From Prauserella salsuginis (lineage in GTDB: Bacteria; Actinomycetota; Actinomycetes; Mycobacteriales; Pseudonocardiaceae), in the NCBI RefSeq assembly GCF_024648885.1, contig NZ_JANBBF010000011.1:1-64000 (forward strand): a stretch of 64,000 nt of DNA, written 5' to 3'. A model generated the notes under the pieces. It did not search any database and had not been told where the DNA came from. It worked only from the letters and a program-made list of their open reading frames with translations. Shown one piece after another: positions 62,515-64,000 of this stretch. Made by a program: the position numbers and the translations under genes. Position 1 is the first letter of the stretch, and each line of letters opens with the position of its first letter.

Positions 62515-62606
62515 GTCGCGCCCGCACCCCGTCGTTTCCGCGTCGGAACAGGTGCAGGCGTCGTCTCCCGGACAGTAAGCAATTCGTCGGATCGAGAGAA
62601 GTTCCC

Positions 62607-64000
62607 GTGCGTGTCACATCACGAGTCGAGCGAGTGCAGCGGGCCGATGACCAGGTCAGGATCCACACCGACGGTGTCGAGATCCGGCTCGTCATCGTGG
62701 CCGACGGCATTCTGCGTATTCGCGCCGGTTTCGACGGCGACTTCGCCGAGGAGTCGTACACGCTCACGACGACGGCGTGGCCGGACCGGCTCGACGAGTT
62801 CTTCGGTGCCGAGCGCACCCGGGTGAGTCCGTCGTCGTTCGAGCTCGACGACCTCGGCGACCTCGTCCGGATGACCGGCGGGAACCTGCGGGTGGACATC
62901 GAGAAGGAACCGTTCCGGATCCGCGTCCACGACCACGAGGGCACGTTGCTGCATTCCGATGTCGTCGGCCTGGGGTATCTGGCCGACGGGAACGGCCGCC
63001 GCAGCCACACGAGCGAGATCTCCGCGGGCGACGCGTTCTACGGTTTCGGTGAGACCACGGGCCCGTTGAACAAGGCGCAGAAGCTCATCACGATGAGCCC
63101 GAAGGACGCGCTCGGTTACGACCCGCGCGAAACCGACCCGCTGTACAAGCACATCCCGTTCTATCTCAAGCTGAACCGGGAGAACCGGAAAGCGGTCGGG
63201 TACTTCTACCACAACACCCACGACTGCGAGTTCGATCTCGGCAGGCAGCGGAGCAATTACTGGCCCCCGCACAGCCGTTACCGTGCCGACGGCGGCGACA
63301 TCGACCTCTTCCTGATCGCCGGCCCCGGCATGCGGGACGTGGTGCGGCGCTACACGATGCTGACCGGCAGGCCGCCGTTGCTGCCCAAGTACGCGCTGGG
63401 CTACCTGGCCTCGTCGATGTACTACTCCGAAGTGGACTCCGACAGCGACACGGCGATCACCGATTTCATCGACGTCGCCAGGGAAGAGGGCATTCCCGTC
63501 GACGGCTTCCAGCTCTCGTCCGGCTACACCACCCAGGACACCGAGGCTGGGCCGAAGCGGTGTGTCTTCACGTGGAACGAGCGCCGGTTCCCCGACCCGG
63601 AGGGCTTCTTCGCCGCGATGGCCGAGCGCGGCATCACGGTGTCCCCGAACGTCAAGCCCGCTGTCCTCGACGTCCACCCCGACCTCGAGCAGTTCCGAGG
63701 CGAGGACGTCTTCGTCGCCCGCAGCGCCGATGCGGCCGCGGCCCACGGCGAGGGGCCGGCGGTCGGCGCCTGGTGGGGCGGGCCCGGTCGGTTCGTCGAC
63801 TTCACCAAGCCCGCCGCACGGGAGGCGTGGCGGCGATGGCTCACCGAGGCGGTGCTCGCCAAGGGCACCACGTCGGTGTGGAACGACAACTGCGAGTACG
63901 ACGGCATCGTCGACACCGATTCCCGGGTGGACTTCGAGGGCGCAGGCGCGACGATCGGCCGGCTGCGCAGCGTCATGTCGAACCTCATGTGCCACGTGAC
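62607..64000 (+). CDS. glycoside hydrolase family 31 (partial at window end)
   Basis: At least 464 residues; the gene continues past the window. GH31 alpha-glucosidase/alpha-xylosidase fold: YGFGETTGPLNKAQKLITMSPKDALGYDP, YTMLTGRPPLLPKYALGYLASSMYYSE, and the nucleophile Asp427 in SVWNDNCEYDG. It releases sugars from alpha-linked glycans. GTG 62607 is the likely start. Placement after the hexuronate genes suggests action on an oligosaccharide that also yields uronic acids (inference). No signal peptide, so probably cytoplasmic. Confidence 0.9.
   Translation, partial: MRVTSRVERVQRADDQVRIHTDGVEIRLVIVADGILRIRAGFDGDFAEESYTLTTTAWPDRLDEFFGAERTRVSPSSFELDDLGDLVRMTGGNLRVDIEKEPFRIRVHDHEGTLLHSDVVGLGYLADGNGRRSHTSEISAGDAFYGFGETTGPLNKAQKLITMSPKDALGYDPRETDPLYKHIPFYLKLNRENRKAVGYFYHNTHDCEFDLGRQRSNYWPPHSRYRADGGDIDLFLIAGPGMRDVVRRYTMLTGRPPLLPKYALGYLASSMYYSEVDSDSDTAITDFIDVAREEGIPVDGFQLSSGYTTQDTEAGPKRCVFTWNERRFPDPEGFFAAMAERGITVSPNVKPAVLDVHPDLEQFRGEDVFVARSADAAAAHGEGPAVGAWWGGPGRFVDFTKPAAREAWRRWLTEAVLAKGTTSVWNDNCEYDGIVDTDSRVDFEGAGATIGRLRSVMSNLMCHV

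Overview
The window is high-GC DNA from an actinobacterium, most likely of the order Pseudonocardiales. This rests on the dense GTG starts, a WhiB-family regulator with an AT-hook, the actinobacterial glnE/glnA/RDD/DUF4191 neighbourhood, an initiator tRNA without encoded CCA, and an actinobacterial tmRNA. No species is claimed. It opens with the end of an rRNA operon (23S 3' end, 5S, terminator), followed by a lipoprotein, a glutamine amidotransferase and glnE.

5-13 kb holds an inserted-looking fatty-acid module between glnE and glnA, which are close neighbours in many relatives: a hotdog thioesterase, a sodium:solute symporter with a 67-aa membrane partner, a TetR regulator, a single-chain BC-BCCP-CT acyl-CoA carboxylase and an acyl-CoA ligase. 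One perfect TetR-type palindrome sits between the two divergent arms. 13-16 kb is the conserved glnA - RDD protein - DUF4191 block.

16-33 kb is a stress and antibiotic-response neighbourhood: uvrD2, then whiB7 with a WhiB7-type promoter about 0.5 kb upstream and a leader holding a 112-codon upstream ORF and an attenuator-like terminator. After it come a small basic protein, a methyltransferase, an AbiEi-like protein, an ABC1 kinase, an orphan E1/TOMM-like protein, two metalloprotease-like proteins, a PDZ-S16 protease, a PPA1309 protein, a UPF0182 membrane protein and tRNA-fMet. 33-41.9 kb carries a PadR regulator, prfB, ftsE, ftsX, smpB, an amidohydrolase, a three-gene sensor/kinase/regulator operon and the tmRNA gene ssrA, which encodes the tag AKTNSQRDFALAA.

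42-49 kb is an accessory island downstream of ssrA. A TRAP transporter, an IclR regulator, an acyl-CoA dehydrogenase and a CoA-transferase form a likely organic-acid catabolic cluster. It is flanked by two decayed pieces of serine recombinase in the same orientation, plus a group II intron reverse transcriptase remnant. 49-57 kb is mixed (GlxA/AraC regulator, MFS transporter, nitronate monooxygenase, an acidic repeat protein, PAP2 phosphatase, LURP-one protein, TetR with an SDR). 57-64 kb is a hexuronate catabolic locus: mannonate oxidoreductase, UxaC, LacI regulator, mannonate dehydratase and a GH31 glycosidase cut by the window edge.

Recurrent features are genes whose GTG/ATG lies 6-8 nt after a TANNNT-like -10 box (probable leaderless mRNAs) and short tandem repeats that start in the last codons of several genes. 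Functions come from motif reading only; no database search was possible.
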